DNA of 34,232 nucleotides from CAJQND01 sp051010055 (GTDB taxonomy: Bacteria > Pseudomonadota > Alphaproteobacteria > Rhizobiales > CAJQND01): the NCBI GenBank assembly GCA_051010055.1, contig JBPCVY010000100.1, positions 1 through 34,232 on the forward strand, read 5' to 3'. Numbering within the stretch: position 1 is the first letter of the stretch; each line of letters begins with the position of its first letter. The translations under genes and the position numbers were made by a program. Of this stretch, positions 8,896 through 16,064 are shown piece by piece. The notes below the pieces were generated by a model. It was not told where the DNA came from, made no database searches, and saw nothing but the letters and a program-made list of their open reading frames with translations.

Positions 8896-8910
8896 GTTCT
8901 TGTTTTGTTC
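8896..8910 (-). promoter_or_regulatory. LexA (SOS) box GTTC-N7-GTTC
   Basis: The two GTTC half sites at 8896-8899 and 8907-8910 are separated by exactly seven bases, the direct-repeat operator bound by alphaproteobacterial LexA (GAAC-N7-GAAC read on the imu coding strand). It begins one base downstream of the predicted -10 element, so it covers the probable transcription start of imuA-imuB-dnaE2. Binding should block initiation until RecA-stimulated LexA cleavage. Confidence 0.9.
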
Positions 8911-8911
8911 T

Positions 8912-8939
8912 ATTATGATTGAATACCATCCCGTGTCAA
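8912..8939 (-). promoter_or_regulatory. sigma-70-type promoter of the imu operon
   Basis: On the minus strand a perfect -35 TTGACA (8939-8934) is followed after 16 bases by CATAAT (8917-8912), five of six matches to the -10 consensus. The LexA box follows directly. No other gene start competes for this element, since the neighbouring gene at 9006-9440 ends here. Confidence 0.75.
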
Positions 8940-9005
8940 GCGGGAAACGTGGTAGCATAAAAGAAAAGCCCCAAAACTGCAGTCTGAAACCGTTGCCTGA
9001 GAACC

Positions 9006-9440
9006 TTATTTGCCGGCTGTTTCTGCCCCTTCGCCGCCAAATTTGGTCGCGAAAAATGCGATAATCAAGCCAACAATGGCCCCTTCCAAAACGAACCAGA
9101 ACGGCGACGTGAAAGTGCCGGATTTACCGAAAAAAGAGGATAGAAACGCGTGCATCTGGTCGTAGGCAAAAAAGGTCAGGACAAAGTTCATCCAGGCGCC
9201 GACCCACGGTCCGCACATCCACCAGTCAAGGCGGACCTTGAGTATGGGGTGAAAATCCACCACGCCGAACAGGCCAATAATTGCGCCCACCGTTGTGTAC
9301 CAAATCAAAATACCCCAGCGCAGAAGCCATCCAGACTCCGGCCAGATGAAGGGCAGCAACAAAAATCCAATAAGACCAATAACAAAACCAACAAGTTTGC
9401 CGACCGCAATGCGCGTCATGAGAGAAGGTTTTCCAAACAT
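9006..9440 (-). CDS. small integral membrane protein, 144 aa, unknown function
   Basis: The protein has about four hydrophobic segments: KLVGFVIGLIGFLLLPFIW, WGILIWYTTVGAIIGLFGVV, VGAWMNFVLTFFAY and FVLEGAIVGLIIAFFATKF. Between helices 2 and 3 lies a conserved-looking DWWMCGPWVGAW motif. I recognise no functional family. ATG 9440 is chosen because TGAGG lies six bases upstream on the coding strand; an upstream in-frame start at 9500 would add 20 residues without a ribosome site. It probably resides in the inner membrane. Confidence 0.75.
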   Translation of the reverse strand: MFGKPSLMTRIAVGKLVGFVIGLIGFLLLPFIWPESGWLLRWGILIWYTTVGAIIGLFGVVDFHPILKVRLDWWMCGPWVGAWMNFVLTFFAYDQMHAFLSSFFGKSGTFTSPFWFVLEGAIVGLIIAFFATKFGGEGAETAGK

Positions 9441-9576
9441 TACAGCCTCATTTAGTTGCAGGGTTTCGGTGAACTTCAGTGAATTTGCGGTTTTTTTCAA
9501 GTTTGAAAGCGATTTGGATTGCTCTGTTCATACCATCCGCTAACATTGAAGCTTATCAACACGAAGGGAGGAACGA

Positions 9577-10527
9577 ATGAGAAGTTGGAAGACATTTTTT
9601 TTCGCTGCCTGTCTTGGAGTGGGTCTGAGTACGGCCCAGGCTGAGGATAATTGGACCAAATCAAAGTGGGGCCCGGATGACGAAATCGGGGCAGCAAATT
9701 TGATTACCGAAGAGAGTGTTCTGGCAGCATCTACACTTATCAAATTAGGCAAAACTTATAGTCTTGGCATGGTTGTAGACAGCAAAACACCGGCATTTCC
9801 GCCGCGTTCACTATCGCTCAGCATTTTGCAGCCGAACCAAATTGCAACCTCGGGCCTTGGCCCAACCAATACCACCTATAACGACGATATTTTCATGGGC
9901 TGGCTTGGCATTGGCCCGCAAATTGACGGTCTCGGCCATATCGGCATCGACCATATTTACTATAACGGCCACAAGGATTCAGATTTCGCCAAGGCAGACG
10001 GCTTGAAAAAACTTGGCATTGAAAAGCTTCCACCGATAGTTGCGCGAGGCGTTTTGCTTGATATGGCAGGATATTTTGGCGTCGATATCGTAAAAGAGGG
10101 AACGCCCTATACCCGGGAAGATATTGAGGGCGCAGCCAAGAAACAGGGTGTGGAAATCCGCAAAGGTGATGTGGTGCTTTTCCATTCCGGCTGGCTGAAC
10201 CTTCTGGATGGTTCTGACCCTGACCCAAAACGCTACGTGTCGGTGGAGCCGGGTCTTGGAAAAACCGGTGCTGAATATCTTGTCGAAAAGGATGTCCTTG
10301 CAGTCGGCGCCGATACGTGGGGGCTTGAAGTTGTACCATTCGAAAAAGGTGTTGGCGTCTTCGAGGTTCATCAAATCTTGATCCCAAAGAACGGGATATA
10401 TGTTCTGGAGAATATGGACACCCGCGAACTGGTGAAAGACCTGGGGTGGGAGTTTCTGTTCGTGCTTGGAACAACTCGTCTTAAGGGTGCCGTGCAGATG
10501 ATTATCAACCCAGTCGCTATACGCTAG
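9577..10527 (+). CDS. secreted cyclase-family protein (kynurenine formamidase-like fold), 316 aa
   Basis: A signal peptide covers residues 1-22 (SWKTFFFAACLGVGLSTAQA), so the protein is periplasmic. The rest fits the cyclase/kynurenine-formamidase family (PF04199): WGPDDEIGAANLITEE near the N-terminus, a metal-site region QIDGLGHIGIDH (residues 115-126), ARGVLLDMAGYFG, KGDVVLFHSGW, and a C-terminal LGTTRLKGAVQMIINPVAIR. The classical HxGTHxD motif is replaced by DGLGHIGID (D117, H121). Such secreted variants are metal-dependent amide or lactone hydrolases of unproven substrate. The start ATG has a strong AAGGGAGG site. The TAG stop shares a CTAG with the stop of the convergent next gene. Confidence 0.88.
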   Translation: MRSWKTFFFAACLGVGLSTAQAEDNWTKSKWGPDDEIGAANLITEESVLAASTLIKLGKTYSLGMVVDSKTPAFPPRSLSLSILQPNQIATSGLGPTNTTYNDDIFMGWLGIGPQIDGLGHIGIDHIYYNGHKDSDFAKADGLKKLGIEKLPPIVARGVLLDMAGYFGVDIVKEGTPYTREDIEGAAKKQGVEIRKGDVVLFHSGWLNLLDGSDPDPKRYVSVEPGLGKTGAEYLVEKDVLAVGADTWGLEVVPFEKGVGVFEVHQILIPKNGIYVLENMDTRELVKDLGWEFLFVLGTTRLKGAVQMIINPVAIR

Positions 10528-11507
10528 CTGGTAACTTCACGAGAATTGAATTCAGCCACCACCGGGGCGTGATGCGTCCCGGGGTCGGCCACACCGGTTG
10601 CATAACCAACGAACTCATCTGCCAGCGTCTCGTTGTGTACCTCCACATTCTTGTAATTGGCCAGCAAGCCCCGTGAAACCAAAATGTGGTCAAGCATGAT
10701 GTGGCGGCCTGCGTGAATAATTGAAAAACACCGATTCTCAGGCAATGAACGCTCAACCGGAACGAGGCTGCGCGCAGCTAGATCGCCATTTCCGGTGTCT
10801 TCGACGTTTCCCGAGAGAATTTTGAAGGGCGTCTCGCGCATTTCAGCGTTGAAATCCCCGGTAACAGCGATCTTTGCTTCCTCGTCATTGTCGAAAATTT
10901 CATCCACAATCATCCGCGCCTCCAGTGCTTGGCCGCTGCGTTTGATGGCGGAAATGTAAAATCCTTCAGCCCATCCGGAAACGGTGTTCCACTTAAACTG
11001 AGAGTGTTTTTGGCCGGGGATTGCCGATGCAAGAGGCGCGCGCAAATGAAGGTTCAGAACATGCAATGGACCGGCAGGGGTATCCAATTTGACATAGAGA
11101 ATTGGCCTGTCCCACTTAAGGGAAGTTGCGCCCGTTCTGCGAGGATTTGCCATTGCATAAGTGCTCACGGGCGGTAACACTTTGTCATGAAAGCATTGCT
11201 GTTGATCCAGGATTGGCCACCGGCTGAGGGTTACAAGATTGTGCCTGTCCGCCAGTGCGCTCGTGCCCGGTTTTACACTTGTTGCCTGTTGAAAATCTTC
11301 AAAGCCGGTGCCCTTTAGAAGTTCATCCAAAGCATAGGTCTGGCGCTGTTCATTCTTGGATTTTCGTGCGGCATTCACCTCTTGCAGGCAAAGAACATCG
11401 GCGTGCAACCGATCAAGCTGTGGCCGCAGAACCCTTACGCGTTCTTCAAGCTCCACTGCAGGCCTGTCGCCGCCGAGATTTTCAAGATTGAAAGTGGCGA
11501 TGCGCAT
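10524..11507 (-). CDS. endonuclease/exonuclease/phosphatase family protein, 327 aa
   Basis: All hallmarks of the EEP (DNase I-like) metallo-hydrolase fold are present in order: ATFNLEN (residues 4-10), VLCLQEV (metal-binding E43), LNLHLRAP, AVTGDFNA, IMLDHILVS and the C-terminal THHAPVVAEF, in place of the common SDHAPV. The family cleaves phosphodiesters in nucleic acids, lipids or sugars; the substrate is not readable. There is no signal peptide, so it is probably cytoplasmic. It lies six bases downstream of the small gene 11514-11756 and is probably co-transcribed. It overlaps the convergent cyclase gene by four bases, both stops being TAG within one CTAG. Confidence 0.9.
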   Translation of the reverse strand: MRIATFNLENLGGDRPAVELEERVRVLRPQLDRLHADVLCLQEVNAARKSKNEQRQTYALDELLKGTGFEDFQQATSVKPGTSALADRHNLVTLSRWPILDQQQCFHDKVLPPVSTYAMANPRRTGATSLKWDRPILYVKLDTPAGPLHVLNLHLRAPLASAIPGQKHSQFKWNTVSGWAEGFYISAIKRSGQALEARMIVDEIFDNDEEAKIAVTGDFNAEMRETPFKILSGNVEDTGNGDLAARSLVPVERSLPENRCFSIIHAGRHIMLDHILVSRGLLANYKNVEVHNETLADEFVGYATGVADPGTHHAPVVAEFNSREVTS

Positions 11508-11513
11508 GGCAGT

Positions 11514-11756
11514 TCAATTCGGGTCTATTTTCGCCCGCGCTTCCAACTCCAGATTCTTCGCCCGAAGCATAAGCGCAGCACGGGCCAAGTCGTCCGCCAG
11601 GACGGAGAAGTCATCCGCACCCACGTCAAAGCGTGCCGAAACGTCTCGGTTTGCGCCGCTGCTGCTAAAGATGGTGATGGTTAAGCGGGGTTGGTTATCG
11701 CCGCCCGATGCATGCATCTCAACTAAATCGGAAACAAGTATTGGCGTAGCGGTCAT
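11514..11756 (-). CDS. small hypothetical protein, 80 aa
   Basis: A short acidic protein beginning MTATPILVSDLVEMHASGG and ending in a helical segment (LADDLARAALMLRAKNLELEARAKID). No family is recognised. ATG 11756 is chosen because GGAGG lies a few bases upstream; a longer frame to 11807 exists without a ribosome site. It is six bases upstream of the endonuclease/phosphatase gene and looks like the first gene of a two-gene operon. Confidence 0.65.
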   Translation of the reverse strand: MTATPILVSDLVEMHASGGDNQPRLTITIFSSSGANRDVSARFDVGADDFSVLADDLARAALMLRAKNLELEARAKIDPN

Positions 11757-11986
11757 TTCATTCCTCCACCAATTGTTAGTCAATTTTCTACAATGGAAGT
11801 TGTGCAAAGGGTTTGATGTGGGTCAAATCAAGGTCGATGGTGTTGTTGGCATGCAAGTAACCTCTGGTAGAGTGAGGCGGTTTTGCGGACAAGCTTGGCG
11901 TTGTTCACTGAATCTAAATCAAGATTGCATAAACATCGTTTCAAGAAAAATAGTTAGGGTAGTATTTCATCCTACGGGAGAGGCAC

Positions 11987-12298
11987 TTGGGTACGCCAGC
12001 ACAAACAGCTCAGGTATTTTTGGACCGGCGGGAGGCAGCACGCATTCCTGTCGACCATAATGCACTTGGCCTTTCTTCCTCACAGACAAAGGCGCTCGAT
12101 TGCAATGTCTTGGATTTGTCGGTAACGGGCGCGCGGGTGAAAATTCAGGACGTCGATATTATTCCGCAAAAGTTCAAACTCTTCATTCCCGAGGCCGGAT
12201 GGCTTTATTCCTGCGAAGTTGTCCGGCGCAGCGGTGGTGAAGTTGGGGTCCGGTTCACATCAAGAGAACCGTTCACACCATTCTCTTTTGATCCATAG
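11987..12298 (+). CDS. PilZ-domain protein, 103 aa
   Basis: This is a stand-alone PilZ domain. The two c-di-GMP-binding signatures are visible: the arginine motif in DRREAARIPV (RxxxR-type) and DLSVTGARVKI, matching (D/N)xSxxG. The remaining beta-strands (KFKLFIPEAGWLYSCEVVRR, GGEVGVRFTSRE) complete the barrel. It is likely a cytoplasmic c-di-GMP receptor. The start appears to be TTG 11987, supported by GGGAGAGG three bases upstream; no ATG fits. The stop is TAG. The next gene begins 101 bases downstream on the same strand. Confidence 0.85.
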   Translation: MGTPAQTAQVFLDRREAARIPVDHNALGLSSSQTKALDCNVLDLSVTGARVKIQDVDIIPQKFKLFIPEAGWLYSCEVVRRSGGEVGVRFTSREPFTPFSFDP

Positions 12299-12399
12299 GC
12301 TTTTCAACGACTTTCCGAACACCAGAATTTGGTTTGCAAGCCAGAAAATTCTTTGAGAGACTCTCCACGCAATGACGACTTCGGCGATGGGAGGTCGAG

Positions 12400-13680
12400 A
12401 TGTTTTTCCACTTCAAACGTCACATATTTGCCTTTGGTTGCGCAATCGCGGCCGGCCTTTGGGCTCAAACGCCAGCGCATGCATTTTATGACGGTACTCC
12501 GGACAATCCCTAGGAAACCGCACCTGCGCCTGAAGGTGTTGAACCGATAATTCCTCTCGACAGAAATGATCCCCCATTTAATCTATGGAAAAAACGCCGT
12601 GACGATTTGAGTTCCGGGCGCGAGCCAGGGCCGATCAACATTCAGCGTTTTCCCGGCGGAACGGCATTTCAGGGCATACCAACCTTTTTCAGATCACCTG
12701 TGGCGCTGACGCCGGAAGACCTGAAGGCTGGAGATGTGGATGTGGCATTCATTTCAGCGCACATTGATATGGGGCTGGGCGTTCGTGGTGCATCGCGCGG
12801 CCCCAATGACTTGCGCGCGAATGGAGATGTTTATGGCACTTGGGGCGCTTACACGATGCCCCACATGCACACCATGGTGAACCCGTTCACCGACCTAAAA
12901 ATCGTTGATTACAGGGATGCACCGAATGACCCGTTGAGCACAGAGCGTTCTGTTCATGGGGTTCGCGAGGTTGTGCGCGAAGTGGTTTCGGTGAAGAAAC
13001 AGGACGGCACCAACGTCATTCCATTTATTGTTGGAGGAGACCACTCTCTATCTTATTCCAATATTGCTGCCCTCGCTGATGTCTACGGCAAAGGAAATGT
13101 TGCCGTTGTTTATTTCGATGCACATTTTGACGGTTCGAATTTCATGAGCCATCTGATCAGCCATGGCTCGTGGGTGAAGCGTCTCATCACCGAAGGCCAC
13201 GTTCCGGGAAAGAACTACATTCAGGTTGCCTTGCGTGGTTACTACCCTGATGCGGATACGTTTGAATGGATGCGTAAAAACGAATTCCGCTATCACACCA
13301 TGGCCGAGGTTGAAAAACGTGGCTGGGACTAGGTAATGGAAGATGTCATCAAGGAAGCCAATGATGGCCCGGAATATATCTTCATTTCATTCGATATAGA
13401 TACTTTGGACCCGGCCTTCACGCCTGGAACAGGAACCCCAGAACCGGGCGGCTTGACGCCGCGCGAAGCGTTTCCAATCATACGCGGCCCGTGCGCGGAA
13501 ACGAACGTGGTCGGGTTTGATTTGGTTGAATACGCTCCAGATCGCGATCCAGGATACGTCACAGCGCTCAATTCCAATCGGATTTTGCGCGAATGCCTTG
13601 TGGGTATTGCCATGCGCAAAAAGGGCCTTACAGAAAAGCATTACCTGAGCCCGCTGACGGTGGATGACGGCCGCGAATAG
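12400..13680 (+). pseudogene. secreted agmatinase/arginase-family (ureohydrolase) gene with two in-frame TAG codons
   Basis: One reading frame runs from ATG 12400 to TAG 13680 (426 codons) with no frameshift but with TAG at codon 38 (12511) and codon 311 (13330). The ATG has a strong GGGAGG site. Residues 1-28 form a signal peptide ending in AHA. The mature part is a complete ureohydrolase: GGDHS (H215), DAHFD (D240, H242, D244), SHGSW, SFDIDTLDP (D332, D334) and GTGTPEPGGLTPREAF. All six ligands of the binuclear manganese site are present. The family hydrolyses agmatine, arginine or similar guanidino compounds; this branch appears exported. The first TAG removes everything after the signal peptide; the second removes the last two ligands. 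Readings: recent pseudogene (simplest), amber readthrough, split expression (ATG 13336 follows the second TAG by three bases), or sequence error. Confidence 0.85.
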
Positions 13681-13731
13681 CTAATTGAACCACGCGTGTG
13701 GTTTCTGCGTAGTGTGTTCATGGAGGCATAC

Positions 13732-14181
13732 ATGCACACACGAACTTTTCATTTGAACCTAAAGATGCCGTTAGTTTCAGCTGTGTTGCTTGGGGTGTTC
13801 CTCGCACCTGCGAACGCGCTGGATATTACCGATGCCGACAAACTGTTGTTTCGCAAGGTCATCGCCAGTCAAATAGAAGCATTCCGCCGGGGTGATGCAG
13901 AGGCGGCCTTTTCTCATGCCAGTCCTACAATCAAAATGAAGTTTGGCGATGCCGCCCGGTTCGTCCAAATGGCGAAGCATGGATATGCGCCTGTCTATGC
14001 GCCTCAGACATTCGATTTCGCGGAAGTTTCAGACAAGCTTGGTGTCCCAACCCAGCATGTGCGTGTAATCGGGCCGAAGGGAAAGGCATGGCTGGCTCTT
14101 TATGGTTTTGAGCAACTTGCAGATGGAGCATGGAAAATTTCGGGTGTCATACTTATCCGCCGGCCAGGGGCGGGCGCCTGA
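13732..14181 (+). CDS. DUF4864 secreted protein, 149 aa
   Basis: The product has a signal peptide (core KMPLVSAVLLGVFLAPANA) and a mature domain of about 115 residues matching DUF4864: FRKVIASQIEAFRRGDAEAAFSHASP, MKFGDAARFVQMAKHGYAPVY and a C-terminal WKISGVILIRRPG. The fold is probably of the NTF2/SnoaL type; the function is unknown. ATG 13732 is selected because GGAGG lies six bases before it; the frame stays open upstream to the TAG of the preceding gene, so longer starts exist but have no ribosome site. The stop is TGA. It lies 51 bases downstream of the interrupted agmatinase-family gene, in the same frame. Confidence 0.85.
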   Translation: MHTRTFHLNLKMPLVSAVLLGVFLAPANALDITDADKLLFRKVIASQIEAFRRGDAEAAFSHASPTIKMKFGDAARFVQMAKHGYAPVYAPQTFDFAEVSDKLGVPTQHVRVIGPKGKAWLALYGFEQLADGAWKISGVILIRRPGAGA

Positions 14182-14328
14182 TCTACTTCTTGTTGCTCCA
14201 ATTCTGCCTCTGAAGGTATAAATCCAACACAATTGAGTTGTCGCATAGTGGAAATGGCGTTAAATGCCGTTTGCGATTTGGTTTATTTTTGAAAACAGAA
14301 ATAAAGCCAAGCAAAATAGCGGAGGGTT

Positions 14329-15966
14329 GTGAATACCATGGCGTTGCTGTCACGTTTTGTTGCTTCTTCCAGTTTTTCCATTTTAATGCTTTGCGCACCG
14401 ATGGCGCACTTGCCAGCATTTGCTGCCAACAATGAAGCGGTTGGCCAGACAATTCAGGAGTTTTTTGATTCCGGTTTGCTGGAGGTTGGCAACCAGAAGG
14501 ACGATGAACGTCTAGTTCAAATCTTCTCGTTCTATGAAAGCCGCAATTTCAAGCCGATGTGGACCCGCAACAGCGGCCCGAAATTCAAGGCAAAGGATAT
14601 GCTTGCAGCGCTGAAGTCCGCTGATGAGCACGGGCTGGATCCCAAGGACTATGATATCGAAGGGATTCAGTCACGCATGGATGCAGAGCATCCAGAAACC
14701 TTGGCGGAGCTGGAACTCATAATCTCAGATTCCTTTTCCCAGTATGCGCACCATCTCTCCGCGGGAAGGGTAAAGCCCTCAGCGGTAAATAGCGCCATCA
14801 AACTCTATCCCCAGGCGCCAGCGCCATTGTCGCTGATAAACGGCGCCGAAGCTGCCGACAGCGTTGCCGCATATATCGAAAAGATTAAGCCACAAACCCC
14901 GCGTTACGATCGGTTGAAGGAAGGGCTTGCCCGTTACAGGAAAATCGCAAGTGAAGGTGGCTGGCCTTTATTGCCCGACGGGCCAACCCTGAAACCTGGC
15001 ATGGAGGATGCGCGCATACCAACGCTGCGAAAAATGCTGGTGGTGATGGGCGACCTTGATGCCGGTTCAGCCGGGCAGGGCACTCTTTACGATGATGCCC
15101 TTGTGACCGGTGTCAAACGGTTTCAGGAACGACATGGCCGTGATCAGGACGGTGTGATTGGCCCAAGCACCATCAAAGCAATGCAGATACCGGTTGAAAA
15201 GCGCGTTGAGCAAATGGTCATCAACCTCGAACGGCGCCGCTGGATGGAAGACGATTTCGGTGACTACTATATTTTTGTCAATCTCGCCGATCAGAATCTC
15301 AAGGTTGTGCAGAAGAAGGGCGGGCGTGAGAAAACCATTCATGTCACCCGTGTTGTGGTTGGCAAGCCTTACCATTCAACACCGGTTTTCTCAAAAGACA
15401 TGCGCTATGTGGTATTCAATCCTTATTGGAATGTGCCCACATCGATTGCCAACAAGGAATATTTGCCAAAGCTGCGGCAAAACCCCGGTGCGCTGAACGG
15501 CCAGAAAATACGGCTTCTTGCCTCTTCCGGCGCGCAAGTTGACCCATATTCAGTTGACTGGAGATCTGTATCGCGGGTGCCTTACAGATTGCGTCAGGAT
15601 AGCGGGCCCGGAAACGCGCTCGGGCAAATAAAGTTCATGTTCCCGAACAAGTTCAACATCTACATCCACGATACGCCCTCGAAATCGCTTTTCGCCAAGG
15701 AAATCCGTTATTTCAGCCACGGGTGTATCCGCGTACAAAACCCGGATGAACTCGCTGACGTGCTGTTGAGGCGCCAAGGGTGGAGTAAATCAAGCGTTGA
15801 TGCACAAATCGGAAGCATGCAGCGCCGTATTGTAAATCTCAAGAAGAGAATACCGGTGCACATTTCTTATCTGACATCGTGGGTGAACAAGGACGGTTCC
15901 ATTCATTTCCGGCGCGATGTCTATGGCCGGGATAAGAAACTGGCCAAATTCATGCTGAGAAAATAG
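14329..15966 (+). CDS. L,D-transpeptidase (YcbB/LdtD type) with peptidoglycan-binding domain, 545 aa
   Basis: The protein makes or remodels 3-3 peptidoglycan cross-links in the periplasm. Domains in order: signal peptide (about residues 1-32, ending PAFA), a scaffold domain typical of the YcbB group (YESRNFKPMWTRN, DEHGLDPKDYD, HHLSAGRVKPS), a PG_binding_1 domain at about 225-290 (VKRFQERHGRDQDGVIGPSTIKAM), then the YkuD catalytic domain at about 310-500 with IYIHDTPSKSLF and the SHGCIRV signature (nucleophile C466). GTG 14329 and ATG 14338 are in frame; GGAGGG at 14321-14326 is better spaced for the ATG, so the true start may be 14338. Stop is TAG. It appears monocistronic. Confidence 0.93.
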   Translation: MNTMALLSRFVASSSFSILMLCAPMAHLPAFAANNEAVGQTIQEFFDSGLLEVGNQKDDERLVQIFSFYESRNFKPMWTRNSGPKFKAKDMLAALKSADEHGLDPKDYDIEGIQSRMDAEHPETLAELELIISDSFSQYAHHLSAGRVKPSAVNSAIKLYPQAPAPLSLINGAEAADSVAAYIEKIKPQTPRYDRLKEGLARYRKIASEGGWPLLPDGPTLKPGMEDARIPTLRKMLVVMGDLDAGSAGQGTLYDDALVTGVKRFQERHGRDQDGVIGPSTIKAMQIPVEKRVEQMVINLERRRWMEDDFGDYYIFVNLADQNLKVVQKKGGREKTIHVTRVVVGKPYHSTPVFSKDMRYVVFNPYWNVPTSIANKEYLPKLRQNPGALNGQKIRLLASSGAQVDPYSVDWRSVSRVPYRLRQDSGPGNALGQIKFMFPNKFNIYIHDTPSKSLFAKEIRYFSHGCIRVQNPDELADVLLRRQGWSKSSVDAQIGSMQRRIVNLKKRIPVHISYLTSWVNKDGSIHFRRDVYGRDKKLAKFMLRK

Positions 15967-16064
15967 CCGCGCTTGTTTAGTTGATTTCGGTCAATGCAAG
16001 TGCGTGCACACCGGAATAGAGCTGTGCTTCATCCGTTCCAAATCACGAAACCCGGAGTAACATT

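Noticed and set aside
12511..13332. Selenocysteine insertion as the explanation for the interrupted ureohydrolase
   Set aside because: Selenocysteine uses TGA; both interruptions are TAG.
12400..13680. General reassignment of TAG to an amino acid in this organism
   Set aside because: TAG is the natural end of many other genes here (for example those ending at 2708, 10527, 12298, 15966, 17183, 26965 and 27757), and translation beyond it gives no conserved sequence. Any recoding would have to be gene-specific.
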